In this document: piece by piece, positions 6,268 to 14,033 of the stretch
How positions within the stretch are numbered: the stretch's first letter is position 1
Layout: every line of letters starts with the position of its first letter
Origin: an uncultured Oscillospiraceae bacterium
Lineage (GTDB): Bacteria; Bacillota; Clostridia; Oscillospirales; Oscillospiraceae
Reading direction: 5' to 3'
DNA length: 33,146 bases
NCBI GenBank assembly: GCA_934615645.1
Contig: CAKTTR010000016.1
Span: 1 to 33,146, forward strand
The notes under the pieces: generated by a model
Seen by the model: only the letters and a program-made list of their open reading frames with translations
Database searches by the model: none
What the model was told of the DNA's origin: nothing
Made by a program: the position numbers and the translations under genes

Positions 6268-9200
6268 GAGAGCAAAGCAATGGGGTAATACTCCCCGACC
6301 TTGGCGACCTCGTAGCCCTTGAGCTTGACCGAGACGGCGTTGATCTCCGCCTTGCTCATGGTGTTGTAGTAGTTCCGGATCGCCTCCGCATAGTTTTTCT
6401 CCCGCGTCGTCATCGTCTCGCCAATGGCCCGGACGGTCCCCGGCGCCAGCCGGATGCGCGTCGCCTTGTCATAAGCGTCTGTGTACCGCCCCGCGACGTA
6501 GGCCGCGTAGTCCGGCACCTCAATGCCGCCCCGCTGGATATGCCGCAGGTTCTGGTAATTCTTGCTGTGCAGGTAGAGCGCCACCCGCATGTCCGGCGTG
6601 ATGCGGCAGGTCACCTGTTCGCCCCGCTCGTTCATGCCCGTGATCTCAATGGGCTTTTGCTTTCCCTTGCCCGCCAGATAGTCCATGAATTTCCGGTCCT
6701 TTGCGAAGTCCTCAAAGCGCGCATACGCCCGCCGCTGGTAGTCCAGCTGCTTCAGTTCGCCCTGCTGCAGGTCCAGCGCCGCCCGGTAAAGGGGGTCGTT
6801 GTCCTGGTACCCCGTGAACCGCCGCAGCAGCCGCACCGGCGTCAGCGTCCCGTCGACGAGCCACCGCCCGCCGTCCTTGACCGCGCCGATCACCTTCGGC
6901 AGGTTCCGGTCTCCGCGCCCCCGGGTGCTCTCAATGTCCCCGATGACCTCCAGCACCTGCTGGTAAACCTCCCGCCGGTCCGCCGTGTCGATGAGCTTCT
7001 TCTGCGTCCTGATCTCGTTTTCGATATTCAGCGCCACGTCCAGTAGCTGCTGCACCTCCCGGGGTGTCATCTCGCCGATCTGCTTCTTGTCCATGTTGGC
7101 AAGAATCTCCTCGACCCGCCGGTCCGCGATAAAATCGGGGTTTGACTTCTTCTGCTCCTCGTACCACGCCTTGAGCTCACTCACGTCGACGACCTTGTCG
7201 CCCCGCATCTCCGGGTTCTGCGCCGCCTCCTCGGCGCTCATCGTCCGCCGCGGGTCTGCCTTGTCCCGGTAGCCGTCCGCCGGGATGCTCTCCGTGCTCA
7301 TCCCCTGGATATAATCGCGGACGACCGTCGTCTTCGTCATGTTCTGGCATGCCAGGTTGATCTCCCCGATAATCTTCCCGATCTCCGCCTGCTGCGCAGG
7401 CGTCGCCGTCCGGCCCATCCGCTTGAGCCGGTTCCCGTGCCAGAGCAGCCGCCGCTTGAGCTCCTGCTCCGCCTTCCGGTCCCGCTCTGCCTGGGCCCGC
7501 TCCTGGTAGCGGTCCTTGACCTTCTGGATTTGGTCCTCCCGGTCCGCCTTGACCTTGCGCAGATGCTCCCGGTACCAGGCGTCCAGCTGGTCCATCTGCT
7601 CCTGCTCATGGGCTGCCGCCGCATCAATGAGCTGTTCCTTGCCCGCCCCCGGGCCTCCGCGCCGCAGCGCCTCCTCCCGGTAAGCGCCCTGGGCCGCCTG
7701 GTCCGCCAGCGTCGGCTGCGCCGCCGGGACGGCGCCCAGCTCCCAGAGGATCTTTGTCTTCATGTACTGCATCCCGTCCTGGTCGCCATACGGGCTGCGC
7801 GCTAAGATCGTCGTCCCGTCCTGGATGACATCCGCGATCTGCATCAGCTGGTCCGCCGGGTTCCAAATGCCCTCTGGGAAATAGGCCGGCCACTGCTCCG
7901 AAAGCTCCTGGTAGAGCTGGTCCACGCCCAGGCCGGAATTGGCTAGCCGCATTCGTCCCCAGTTGCGCTGCCGGAAGTCCCGGTAGCCGCCCTCGCGGTC
8001 CAGGTCCCCCCGCAGCTCCGGCGTCAGCTGGATTTTTGTTGTCCGGACGATGCGCCGAATTTCCCGCAGCGTCTCCGCCTCCGGGTTATCCTTGTCCAGG
8101 TAATTCCGCGTCAGCTCCGCCGCCAGCTGTTCCAGCTCCTCGTTCATCTGCCCGCGCTTTTCGCGGCGGTTTTCCTCGCTGCCGCGCTGGGCCTCCGCCC
8201 GCAGCCGCCAGATGCTCTGCAGCTGCTTCGTAAGGTCCTTCTGCCGCAGCCCGCCGCCGTAGTTTTCGGCAAGCCGTTTCGCCGCGCCCCGCAGCTCCCG
8301 CTGGTCCGCCGTGTCCGGCGGCGTGACCTTCATCTGCTCCCGCAGCTTCCGGTTGACCGCTTCCAGCGCCTTGTTCCGCTTCTGCGCGTCCTCCAGCTCC
8401 CGCGCCAGGTCCCGCGATTCCGCCGTCCAGTCCGCTGCGGTGTCCTGCTCGGTGGCGTCGTTCTGTTTGATGGCGCCGTCTGCCTGCGTGCTTGCTGCGG
8501 AGTAGTTGATCTTATTTTTCGCCCGGAATTGCTTGACTTCTCTCTGAAACTGTGCTACATTCTGGTTGAGAGCATTCACTGTTATACCTGTCAACTTCGT
8601 GTGTTGGCTGGTCAATGTCAGGTTTGCTCTCACTTTTTTTATGTCTGCCATGCCGAGAATGCGTTTTTCTGCAATGGCGTCATTGATCGCTTCCACGGTC
8701 CCCCGCCGTCCTTCGCCAAACAGCGCCCGGTTCGAGATCGTCAGCAGCACATGGGGCCGCACCTTCATTTGCCCATTGATCCGGTTTCTGGTATAGAACC
8801 CCAGAACGGCATACAGCGGTGCTCCGTCGGCGTCCTTCACCGGCAGCACCATGGAGATGACCGGGTTCCCGTCCTTGCTCTTTTCCCAGATCGTGACCAG
8901 CGGGTCCTCCGTGCTCAAAATCGCCTCTGTCATCGTGTCGATGCCCAGGCCGTGGAAGTGGATATCTTGCCTGCCCCGGCGGGTCGGCCTACCGTCACGC
9001 TCTGCCTGTTCACGGGTGGCCATGTTCTCGTAGGCATGGTTGCGGTAGATATAAAAATCTCCGTCAATGCCCGTCAGTGTCCGCACGTAGCGCGGCATGC
9101 GCCCCAGCTTGATAACATTGTCATTGCCCTGGTCTGCGTGGTCCATCGCATCCCAAAGCGCTGTCTGGACCTCGTACTCCTGCAGCGTCTGCCGGTCCTC

Positions 9201-11720
9201 TGCCGCCACTTCCGACGAAAGAGAAAACTTCGGTTTTACTCCTCGTCCGGTTCCTCGCCGATCGTTCCCAGATTCGCTTCTACCATCATGTCGTACAGAA
9301 TCTGTCCAATTAGCCCGTCCGTCACTTCCTGCCCTGCGTCCACCGCTTCTAGGATTCTCCCGCTCATCTCCTTGATATCTTTCTTTGACTTCACGTACGT
9401 CCCCACGACCATCAATACTGTCATGGATAGCCCGTACCCTTTCAGTGCTTTCAGAAATTCTTTCTGCAGATCTGTCATTCGCGATCTCCTCTCTCAGCGT
9501 GTGGATCAATTCGTCGTTCATCCCATAAGTCAGACGCCCAACGATTTGGTAGGCACCAAAACCATGATCTAAGTACAAATACATATAATGCTGTGCATTC
9601 TTTCCGTCTGTCGTCCGGTCAATAAGCTGTACTCCTTCGTGCCTCGTATTCGTGTAATAGTATCTGGTCGAGATACGGCTTGTCACAGCAGCATACTCAC
9701 GCTTGCCAAGCCTCAGCGTCTTTCCGTTGTCCCACCGGATACCTGATCCCTTTTGGATGATATCCGGCAATTCCTCTTCACTTACACTGAATTTCGCTTG
9801 GTCACTCGTAGGCCGCCCTCCCCGCGTTTCCGCCACATCAGCTATAGCAAAACGCGTCTTGACAGACCTTGTCTTTTCTGCTACACTGTTTTTTGTGGCT
9901 TCGGATTGAGTACGACCCGTCCCCGGCTCTTGGTAACGAGAGCGCTGGCTTTCGCCAGTGGCGGTATGCTTGCCGGAGCCACTTTTTTTATCTATCCGGT
10001 GTACCCTGCTCACATCGTACAGGATTCTTCCCCGCCGTCCATCTGCAATATTGACTGTCACCTCGTAGATATTTCCATTTGAATCCTGCAGGTAAGTCGT
10101 TCTCGTTTCCCACCCATTTTCATCCAACCACTGATGACTGTGTTCATCGGTGGTTTCTTTATGTTTGGATGTTGCAAGCACCTCATCCAGCTGTACGATC
10201 GCCTTTGCTCTCGTTTCGTTTCCGCGATAACCTGTCAGCTTGTCAATTACCTTGTGGCTGCTTTTTGCTCCGTCCTTTCTGACCCGGTCACTCTCTCTTG
10301 CCAGATATACCGTTTCTGTGTTCCCGTTTTCATCGTGCAGCGTCAATTCCTTGCCTGCAAGATTTTGGTAAACAAAGTTTCCGAGCACCGCACCCCAGTG
10401 GTTTCGTTTTACGCCATCGAAGATATTTGTATCTAGCAGCACTCCCGATCCATAATTGTCGTTCTCGCCTTGAATGTCGATGATGCTGTATCTCCCAGTC
10501 ATCCCCATCCTGCGGTCTTCAGTCCGCGTCTTTACCGTCTCCAGCGCCCGATAGTCCCGCTCCGTCGCTTTCCCGGTCTCGATCTCAGCGGCCAAGTCGC
10601 ACAGCGCCTCTTCCTGGATATAGGCAATGTCCACGATGTCGCCCAGCGCGGCGTACTTTCCCGCGTAATAGGCAAGCCATTCCTCGATGCTGTCCGCGTC
10701 CATATACCCGGTGACCCGTTCCCATTCCTGCTGCACCGCATCCGGGTGCTGCTCAAAGTACCGGTGCTTTGCCTCGTGCCGGGCGATCTGCTCCCACGTC
10801 GCCCCCTCGTCGTTGACGGAGGCAATGATCCGGTCGCCGATCCGCGCGCCCCTGGCGTGCATTGTGCCGGTCTCCCCCTGAATCTCCAGGTTGCCCTCGA
10901 TCAGGACCAGCTCCGCCCCGGCCTTGGCGTATTCCGCCACCTTCGCCCGCTGCGCCGGTGTCTGCTCCTCTGCCGGGATGACCCGTGCCGCCGCCCGGTC
11001 CGTCCCCTCCGGGACGCCCAGGGCCTTTGTGCTTACTTGCGCAGCGCCGGTGTCTTGGCCCGCAGCTTCGCCAGAAGATCGTTCTTCCGCTGCTCCAGCT
11101 CCGCTTTGCTCATGCTCTGCCCCTTCTGCCACGCGCGCGCCGCGCTCGCCGGAATCCACACTTCCTTGCCGTTCTTGTCCGTTACCAGGATTCTGTCTGC
11201 CATACGTAAACCCTCCCTGCGCATCCCGTGCGCCTGCCCGGACGGCGGCCCGCAGCGTGCTGTTCAAGCTTGCATCCGCCTGTCCAATTTCCTTCCGTGC
11301 CTGGTCAAAGCTCTTGCCCTCCAGGCCCGCCTTGTAATATTTCTCAAAGACTTCCGTCTGCTCCGGCGCCAACTGGTCAAGCTGCTGCCGCCCTGCCGGA
11401 CCGATGCGCTCACGTATCGCATCCCGCGCCGCGATCTCGCGCCCAGTCTCCCAGGCCGCCTTGACGCTCTTGGCAGGCAGCGCCGTGCCCGCGTCATGCA
11501 GCACGTCCTGCAGGCTCTCGCCCTCCCAGGCCGCCGTCATGGCGTCCCGGTATGCTTCGTAGTAGCTTTCTGGCGCCGTCTTGCCGTCGTAGCCGTCCAG
11601 CATGGCGTTTGCCACCTGCGCCCCGTAGCCGTCGTCCTGCGCCTGCAGGATGATCTTCCGCTGGGCAGAGTCCGCCGCCAGCTTGTCCACGCCCACACGC
11701 TTGCCGTCCGCCGTCTGCAC
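6264..11720 (-). CDS. Prophage 'large polyvalent protein' (multidomain), truncated at both ends
   Basis: This is an uninterrupted frame of about 1818 codons from a GTG at 11720. The frame is in fact open to 12074 without a start that has a ribosome binding site, so the true N-terminus has been lost. Counting from 11720, a zincin-like HEAKH motif with downstream EEALCDL lies at about 315-365. Residues 425-575 form a module with SHKVIDKL and YEVTVNIADGRRG that resembles LPD/BECR-type phage nuclease domains. A second module spans about 642-747. A third, with a pattern like the MuF C-terminal toxin domain (RRGRQDIHFHGLG, then PHVLLTISNRAL), spans about 868-1000. Coiled-coil regions at about 1085-1190 and 1350-1450 and a structural C-terminal part follow. 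The end, GEYYPIALLS, breaks off at the TetR promoter. Such proteins are packaged by phages and thought to act on entry. Domain names are by resemblance only. Confidence 0.7.
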   Translation of the reverse strand: MQTADGKRVGVDKLAADSAQRKIILQAQDDGYGAQVANAMLDGYDGKTAPESYYEAYRDAMTAAWEGESLQDVLHDAGTALPAKSVKAAWETGREIAARDAIRERIGPAGRQQLDQLAPEQTEVFEKYYKAGLEGKSFDQARKEIGQADASLNSTLRAAVRAGARDAQGGFTYGRQNPGNGQERQGSVDSGERGARVAEGAEHEQSGAGAAEERSSGEAAGQDTGAAQVSTKALGVPEGTDRAAARVIPAEEQTPAQRAKVAEYAKAGAELVLIEGNLEIQGETGTMHARGARIGDRIIASVNDEGATWEQIARHEAKHRYFEQHPDAVQQEWERVTGYMDADSIEEWLAYYAGKYAALGDIVDIAYIQEEALCDLAAEIETGKATERDYRALETVKTRTEDRRMGMTGRYSIIDIQGENDNYGSGVLLDTNIFDGVKRNHWGAVLGNFVYQNLAGKELTLHDENGNTETVYLARESDRVRKDGAKSSHKVIDKLTGYRGNETRAKAIVQLDEVLATSKHKETTDEHSHQWLDENGWETRTTYLQDSNGNIYEVTVNIADGRRGRILYDVSRVHRIDKKSGSGKHTATGESQRSRYQEPGTGRTQSEATKNSVAEKTRSVKTRFAIADVAETRGGRPTSDQAKFSVSEEELPDIIQKGSGIRWDNGKTLRLGKREYAAVTSRISTRYYYTNTRHEGVQLIDRTTDGKNAQHYMYLYLDHGFGAYQIVGRLTYGMNDELIHTLREEIANDRSAERISESTERVRAIHDSIDGRGDVREVKERYQGDERENPRSGGRRAGSDGRANWTDSVRHDGRSESGNDRRGTGRGVKPKFSLSSEVAAEDRQTLQEYEVQTALWDAMDHADQGNDNVIKLGRMPRYVRTLTGIDGDFYIYRNHAYENMATREQAERDGRPTRRGRQDIHFHGLGIDTMTEAILSTEDPLVTIWEKSKDGNPVISMVLPVKDADGAPLYAVLGFYTRNRINGQMKVRPHVLLTISNRALFGEGRRGTVEAINDAIAEKRILGMADIKKVRANLTLTSQHTKLTGITVNALNQNVAQFQREVKQFRAKNKINYSAASTQADGAIKQNDATEQDTAADWTAESRDLARELEDAQKRNKALEAVNRKLREQMKVTPPDTADQRELRGAAKRLAENYGGGLRQKDLTKQLQSIWRLRAEAQRGSEENRREKRGQMNEELEQLAAELTRNYLDKDNPEAETLREIRRIVRTTKIQLTPELRGDLDREGGYRDFRQRNWGRMRLANSGLGVDQLYQELSEQWPAYFPEGIWNPADQLMQIADVIQDGTTILARSPYGDQDGMQYMKTKILWELGAVPAAQPTLADQAAQGAYREEALRRGGPGAGKEQLIDAAAAHEQEQMDQLDAWYREHLRKVKADREDQIQKVKDRYQERAQAERDRKAEQELKRRLLWHGNRLKRMGRTATPAQQAEIGKIIGEINLACQNMTKTTVVRDYIQGMSTESIPADGYRDKADPRRTMSAEEAAQNPEMRGDKVVDVSELKAWYEEQKKSNPDFIADRRVEEILANMDKKQIGEMTPREVQQLLDVALNIENEIRTQKKLIDTADRREVYQQVLEVIGDIESTRGRGDRNLPKVIGAVKDGGRWLVDGTLTPVRLLRRFTGYQDNDPLYRAALDLQQGELKQLDYQRRAYARFEDFAKDRKFMDYLAGKGKQKPIEITGMNERGEQVTCRITPDMRVALYLHSKNYQNLRHIQRGGIEVPDYAAYVAGRYTDAYDKATRIRLAPGTVRAIGETMTTREKNYAEAIRNYYNTMSKAEINAVSVKLKGYEVAKVGEYYPIALLS
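9236..9478 (-). CDS. Small phage protein overprinted in the polyvalent gene (80 aa)
   Basis: The 80 residues (MTDLQKEFLKALKGYG... to GEEPDEE) read as a normal, mostly helical acidic protein, with an AGGAG 7 nt before the ATG. It lies on the same strand but in a different frame from the polyvalent gene. In that same stretch the polyvalent protein is a low-complexity Gly/Arg/Asp-rich linker, so this frame is probably the one under protein-level selection. I recognise the style from small phage proteins of Clostridia but cannot assign a function. Confidence 0.65.
   Translation of the reverse strand: MTDLQKEFLKALKGYGLSMTVLMVVGTYVKSKKDIKEMSGRILEAVDAGQEVTDGLIGQILYDMMVEANLGTIGEEPDEE
11033..11203 (-). 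CDS. Second small overprinted phage protein (56 aa)
   Basis: It starts at MADRILVTDKNGKEVW, with GGGAGGG 7 nt upstream of ATG 11201-11203, and ends in AKTPALRK. The sequence is well-formed (a beta-like start, then a Lys/Glu-rich helix SKAELEQRKNDLLAKL). The polyvalent frame over the same bases is the low-complexity run around SGERGARVAEGAEHE. The function is unknown; it may be a phage structural accessory protein. Confidence 0.6.
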   Translation of the reverse strand: MADRILVTDKNGKEVWIPASAARAWQKGQSMSKAELEQRKNDLLAKLRAKTPALRK

Positions 11721-12085
11721 CGTTGCCGTCTCCGCATCCAGCGCAATGACCCGCAGCGTCCCCTTGGGGGTATTTGTCGCAGCCGCAGCCGTGGCCTTCT
11801 GCGCCCGCCGCTCCGCCGCCGCATCCCGCGCCGCCCGGATGGGATTGCCGATCTTTGCCGTCTGCTTCTCGCCGTCACGGATTCCCGTCTTGTAGGCGTA
11901 GTCAGCTGTTTTGGCCGACAGCCCCGCCGCCTTCCCGTCCTTGATCGTCCGCTCTTGATATGCCCCGGGGTTCCCGTATTGGACATCCAGCTTTCCTTCC
12001 CTTGCATAACACAGTGCTCGATATTTCCCGCTACAAAGTCGATGGATCCACTTGAAGCGACTATCTATGTTGCCTCATTGCTTCT

Positions 12086-12137
12086 GCAAAAGGCCCAACC
12101 AGGAGCCGCAACCGCCACCCCCGACCGGGCCTTTTGC
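12086..12137. repeat. Inverted repeat GCAAAAGGCCC / GGGCCTTTTGC (11-bp arms, 30-nt spacer)
   Basis: Perfect arms at 12086-12096 and 12127-12137 lie between the truncated phage gene and the integrase remnant. They could form a stem-loop acting as a weak terminator (a short T run on each strand) or mark a recombinase or excisionase site in the old prophage. Confidence 0.6.
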
Positions 12138-12190
12138 GCTGGCATTACTTCAACAGCTTGCCCAGCAGCGCGCAAGAGGGAAGCAGCGCC

Positions 12191-12435
12191 ATGCCAATTT
12201 ACAAGACCCAAGTCAAGTGGTACGGGCTGCAGCAGTAGCGCATTCGTATCAATTATACTGACCGCGACAGCATCCACCGGCAAGTAGCGTAGAAAGCTTA
12301 CAGAAAGGCGGAAGCCCACAGCTTGGGAAGCGGCAATCAACGACTTAAAATGACCTGGAACACCTACGGCCCCATTTGTACCCCCGCGAAGAGGAACGCG
12401 CCATTGCAATTTTAAACCGCATCGCGCAAAAATAA
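12191..12435 (+). pseudogene. Prophage tyrosine integrase, head and tail remnant next to tmRNA
   Basis: From ATG 12191 the frame reads MPIYKTQVKWYGLQQ, stop (12236-12238), RIRINYTDRDSIHRQVA, stop (12290-12292), KAYRKAEAHSLGS. This is the arm-type N-terminal domain of a phage integrase. After about 12345 the sequence switches to the C-terminal end: NTYG, then, one base shifted, HLYPREEERAIAILNRIAQK and stop at 12433-12435. TYGHLYP carries the tyrosine nucleophile region. The middle of about 300 residues is missing, and there are two nonsense codons and at least one frameshift. It points toward the tmRNA 3' end, the classic integration site of such elements. The call rests on family patterns from memory, but both ends agree. 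Confidence 0.65.
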
Positions 12436-12464
12436 CGATCATTCGGGGATTTTTCAGGGATTCC

Positions 12465-12515
12465 AAAAAACAAGAACGGCAGAAACCGCATGATTATGCG
12501 GTTTCTGCTGTTCTT
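12465..12515 (-). terminator. Intrinsic terminator of tmRNA
   Basis: Directly after the CCA end on the minus strand, GCAGAAACCGCAT (12479-12491) pairs with ATGCGGTTTCTGC (12496-12508). The stem can extend by a further six pairs (AAGAAC/GTTCTT) past one mismatch. TTTTTT follows on the minus strand (12465-12470). Confidence 0.85.
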
Positions 12516-12864
12516 TGGTGGAGGCGAGGGGAGTTGAACCCCTGTCCGAAAATAACTTGACAAGAACTTCTCCGGGCGCAGTTTGTTATTTGGATTCCCG
12601 CGTTACAGCGCGAACAAACACGCTCTGTAAGTTGGTAGCTTCATGATTCATGGCACGGGCAAAGCTTACCGTACGCACGTGCACCACTGAATGACGCCCA
12701 GACCCGAACTGTGGTCCTTTCGGGCAGGACGGGCGGCCTAATTAGGCTGCCAGGGCAACTTGATTGTTGTCAGTTAATTTTAAAAAGTACCCGTTTTATA
12801 GTGGCCAGGTGCCACTGCCCGCTATTCCAGCCTCACTATCCCCGTCGAAATCCGGTACGCCCCC
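12516..12864 (-). ncRNA. ssrA: Transfer-messenger RNA (tmRNA)
   Basis: The 5' end GGGGGCG (12864 downward) pairs with CGCCTCC near the 3' end to form the acceptor stem, with an encoded CCA (12516-12518). The 3' part contains the T-loop GGTTCAACTCC. The tag frame ends with DNNQVALAA and TAA at 12742-12744; the resume codon is probably GAC or the ACT before it. tmRNA enters stalled ribosomes with SmpB, adds the tag and directs the product to proteolysis. The total length of 349 nt is usual. The protein partner gene smpB lies two genes upstream on the same strand, with ppiB in between. A dead phage integrase adjoins the 3' end. Confidence 0.93.
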
Positions 12865-12870
12865 GGATCG

Positions 12871-12888
12871 CCCCGCCTTGCGGCGGGG
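12871..12888. other. GC-rich hairpin between ppiB and ssrA (CCCCGCC/GGCGGGG)
   Basis: A 7-bp stem lies just upstream of the mature tmRNA 5' end on the minus strand. It has no T run. It may be a processing signal for releasing tmRNA from a longer ppiB transcript; no strong separate ssrA promoter is evident. Confidence 0.4.
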
Positions 12889-12933
12889 ATGGATAAAAAG
12901 CTTAAAATAACTCGAATATGCTTGGATAAAAAC

Positions 12934-13473
12934 TCAAAATCTCCCGTAAGGATCCTGCAGCTTCTGGGGCTCCGGATAGGTCACGCCCTGGGGATCCACT
13001 GTGATGGACTTGATGCGCTGCGGCTCCAGTGGCCGGTCGTTACGGTCGGTCTTGCAGGATGCGATCTGGTCCACCACGTCCATGCCGTCGGTCACCTTGC
13101 CGAAGGCGGCATACTGGCCGTCCAGATGCGGAGCGTCGGCGTGCATGATGAAAAACTGGCTCCCGGCGGAGTTGGGATGCTGGCTGCGCGCCATGGACAG
13201 AACGCCCCGCTTGTGCTTGCGGCTGTTTTCCACGCCGTTGAACAGGAATTCCCCCTTGATGCAGTAGCCGGGGCCCCCCATGCCGGTGCCGTCCGGGCAG
13301 CCGCCCTGGATCATGAAATCCGGGATGACCCGGTGGAAGATCAGGCCGTCATAAAAGCCATGGGCGGCCAGGTCCATAAAATTATAGCAGGACTGGGGCG
13401 CTGTCTCCGGGTAGAGCTCCGCAGTGATGACGCCGCCGTTTTCCATTTCGATCTTTACGATAGGATTCGCCAT
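12934..13473 (-). CDS. ppiB: Cyclophilin-type peptidyl-prolyl cis-trans isomerase
   Basis: A 179-residue cytoplasmic cyclophilin without signal peptide. The active-site strand FHRVIPDFMIQGG is at about 46-58, with the catalytic Arg48, followed by SAGSQFFI and the FGKVTDGMDVVD segment. It catalyses proline cis-trans isomerisation during protein folding. The start ATG at 13471-13473 comes one base after the smpB stop, and its AAGGA lies within smpB, so translation is coupled. Its place between smpB and ssrA suggests shared transcription with the ribosome-rescue genes. Confidence 0.95.
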   Translation of the reverse strand: MANPIVKIEMENGGVITAELYPETAPQSCYNFMDLAAHGFYDGLIFHRVIPDFMIQGGCPDGTGMGGPGYCIKGEFLFNGVENSRKHKRGVLSMARSQHPNSAGSQFFIMHADAPHLDGQYAAFGKVTDGMDVVDQIASCKTDRNDRPLEPQRIKSITVDPQGVTYPEPQKLQDPYGRF

Positions 13474-13474
13474 G

Positions 13475-13939
13475 TTAATGATTCCTTTCTTTCATCGCGC
13501 GCTCGATCTGGCGCTTTGCGTCCTTCTTCGCCATATCATCGCGCTTATCGTACAGTTTTTTACCCTTGCACAGGGCAATTTTCAGCTTGACCCGTGCGTT
13601 GCTGAAATAAACCTGCAGCGGGATGATCGCATAGCCATCCTGCTTGACTTTGGAGAACAAATACTGGATCTGCCGCTTATGCATCAGCAGCTTTCGCGGC
13701 CGCAAAGGGTCCTTATTAAAAATATTGCCTTTTTCATAGGGACTGATATGCATCTGCCGGATCCAGAGCTCGCCGTCCTTGACGCCGCACCAGGCATCCT
13801 TGAGGCTCAAGGTCCCCTGGCGGATGGATTTCACTTCCGTCCCGGCCAGGCTGACGCCCGCTTCGAATTCTTCGATCACAAAATAGGCGTGATACGCCTC
13901 CCGGTTCTTGGCCACGACCTTGATGCGGTTATTTTCCAA
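13475..13939 (-). CDS. smpB: SsrA-binding protein SmpB
   Basis: The body is clearly SmpB: IKVVAKNREAYHAYF, GTEVKSIRQG, the oligonucleotide-binding barrel, IPLQVYFSNARVKL and the C-terminal basic tail KKLYDKRDDMAKKDAKRQIERAM. SmpB binds the tRNA-like part of tmRNA and places its tail in the empty mRNA channel. I prefer the TTG at 13937-13939 because GAGGTG lies 6 nt upstream, giving 154 residues; a GTG at 13948 is the alternative. A much earlier ATG (14017) would add residues foreign to the family. The partner RNA ssrA lies 0.6 kb downstream in the same direction. Confidence 0.93.
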   Translation of the reverse strand: MENNRIKVVAKNREAYHAYFVIEEFEAGVSLAGTEVKSIRQGTLSLKDAWCGVKDGELWIRQMHISPYEKGNIFNKDPLRPRKLLMHKRQIQYLFSKVKQDGYAIIPLQVYFSNARVKLKIALCKGKKLYDKRDDMAKKDAKRQIERAMKERNH

Positions 13940-14005
13940 ATGCGGCACCTCGCTTCGCCGGTGGTTTGCCCCGCGATGCACTTGTCCAGGGGTTCGGCAT
14001 ACCTT

Positions 14006-14033
14006 AGTATACCACAATCCGGCGGCTATGAAA
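14006..14033 (-). promoter_or_regulatory. Possible smpB promoter (TTTCAT-16-TATACT)
   Basis: On the minus strand a good -10, TATACT (14006-14011), lies about 67 bp before the smpB start. A weak -35 lies 16 bp upstream, overlapping the end of the HAD gene. It would allow smpB-ppiB-ssrA to be expressed independently of the HAD gene. Confidence 0.4.

Noticed and set aside
9950..9996. Plus-strand stem AGTGGC/GCCACT followed by seven T inside the phage gene
   Set aside because: It looks like a terminator but faces no plus-strand gene, and is explained by Lys codons and a Gly/Ser linker on the coding strand.
11537..12007. 156-codon minus-strand frame at the head of the polyvalent gene
   Set aside because: The translation is an Arg/Ser-rich run typical of a wrong frame. 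The protein-like reading there (KLDVQYGNPGAYQERTIKD) is in the polyvalent frame.
10470..12287. 605-codon plus-strand frame opposite the polyvalent phage gene
   Set aside because: Composition is Arg/Leu/Pro-rich, with no ribosome binding site or recognisable motif; it is a shadow of the minus-strand gene. Similar shadows at 359-1216, 3589-5103, 15042-16172 and 19195-20523 were dropped for the same reason.
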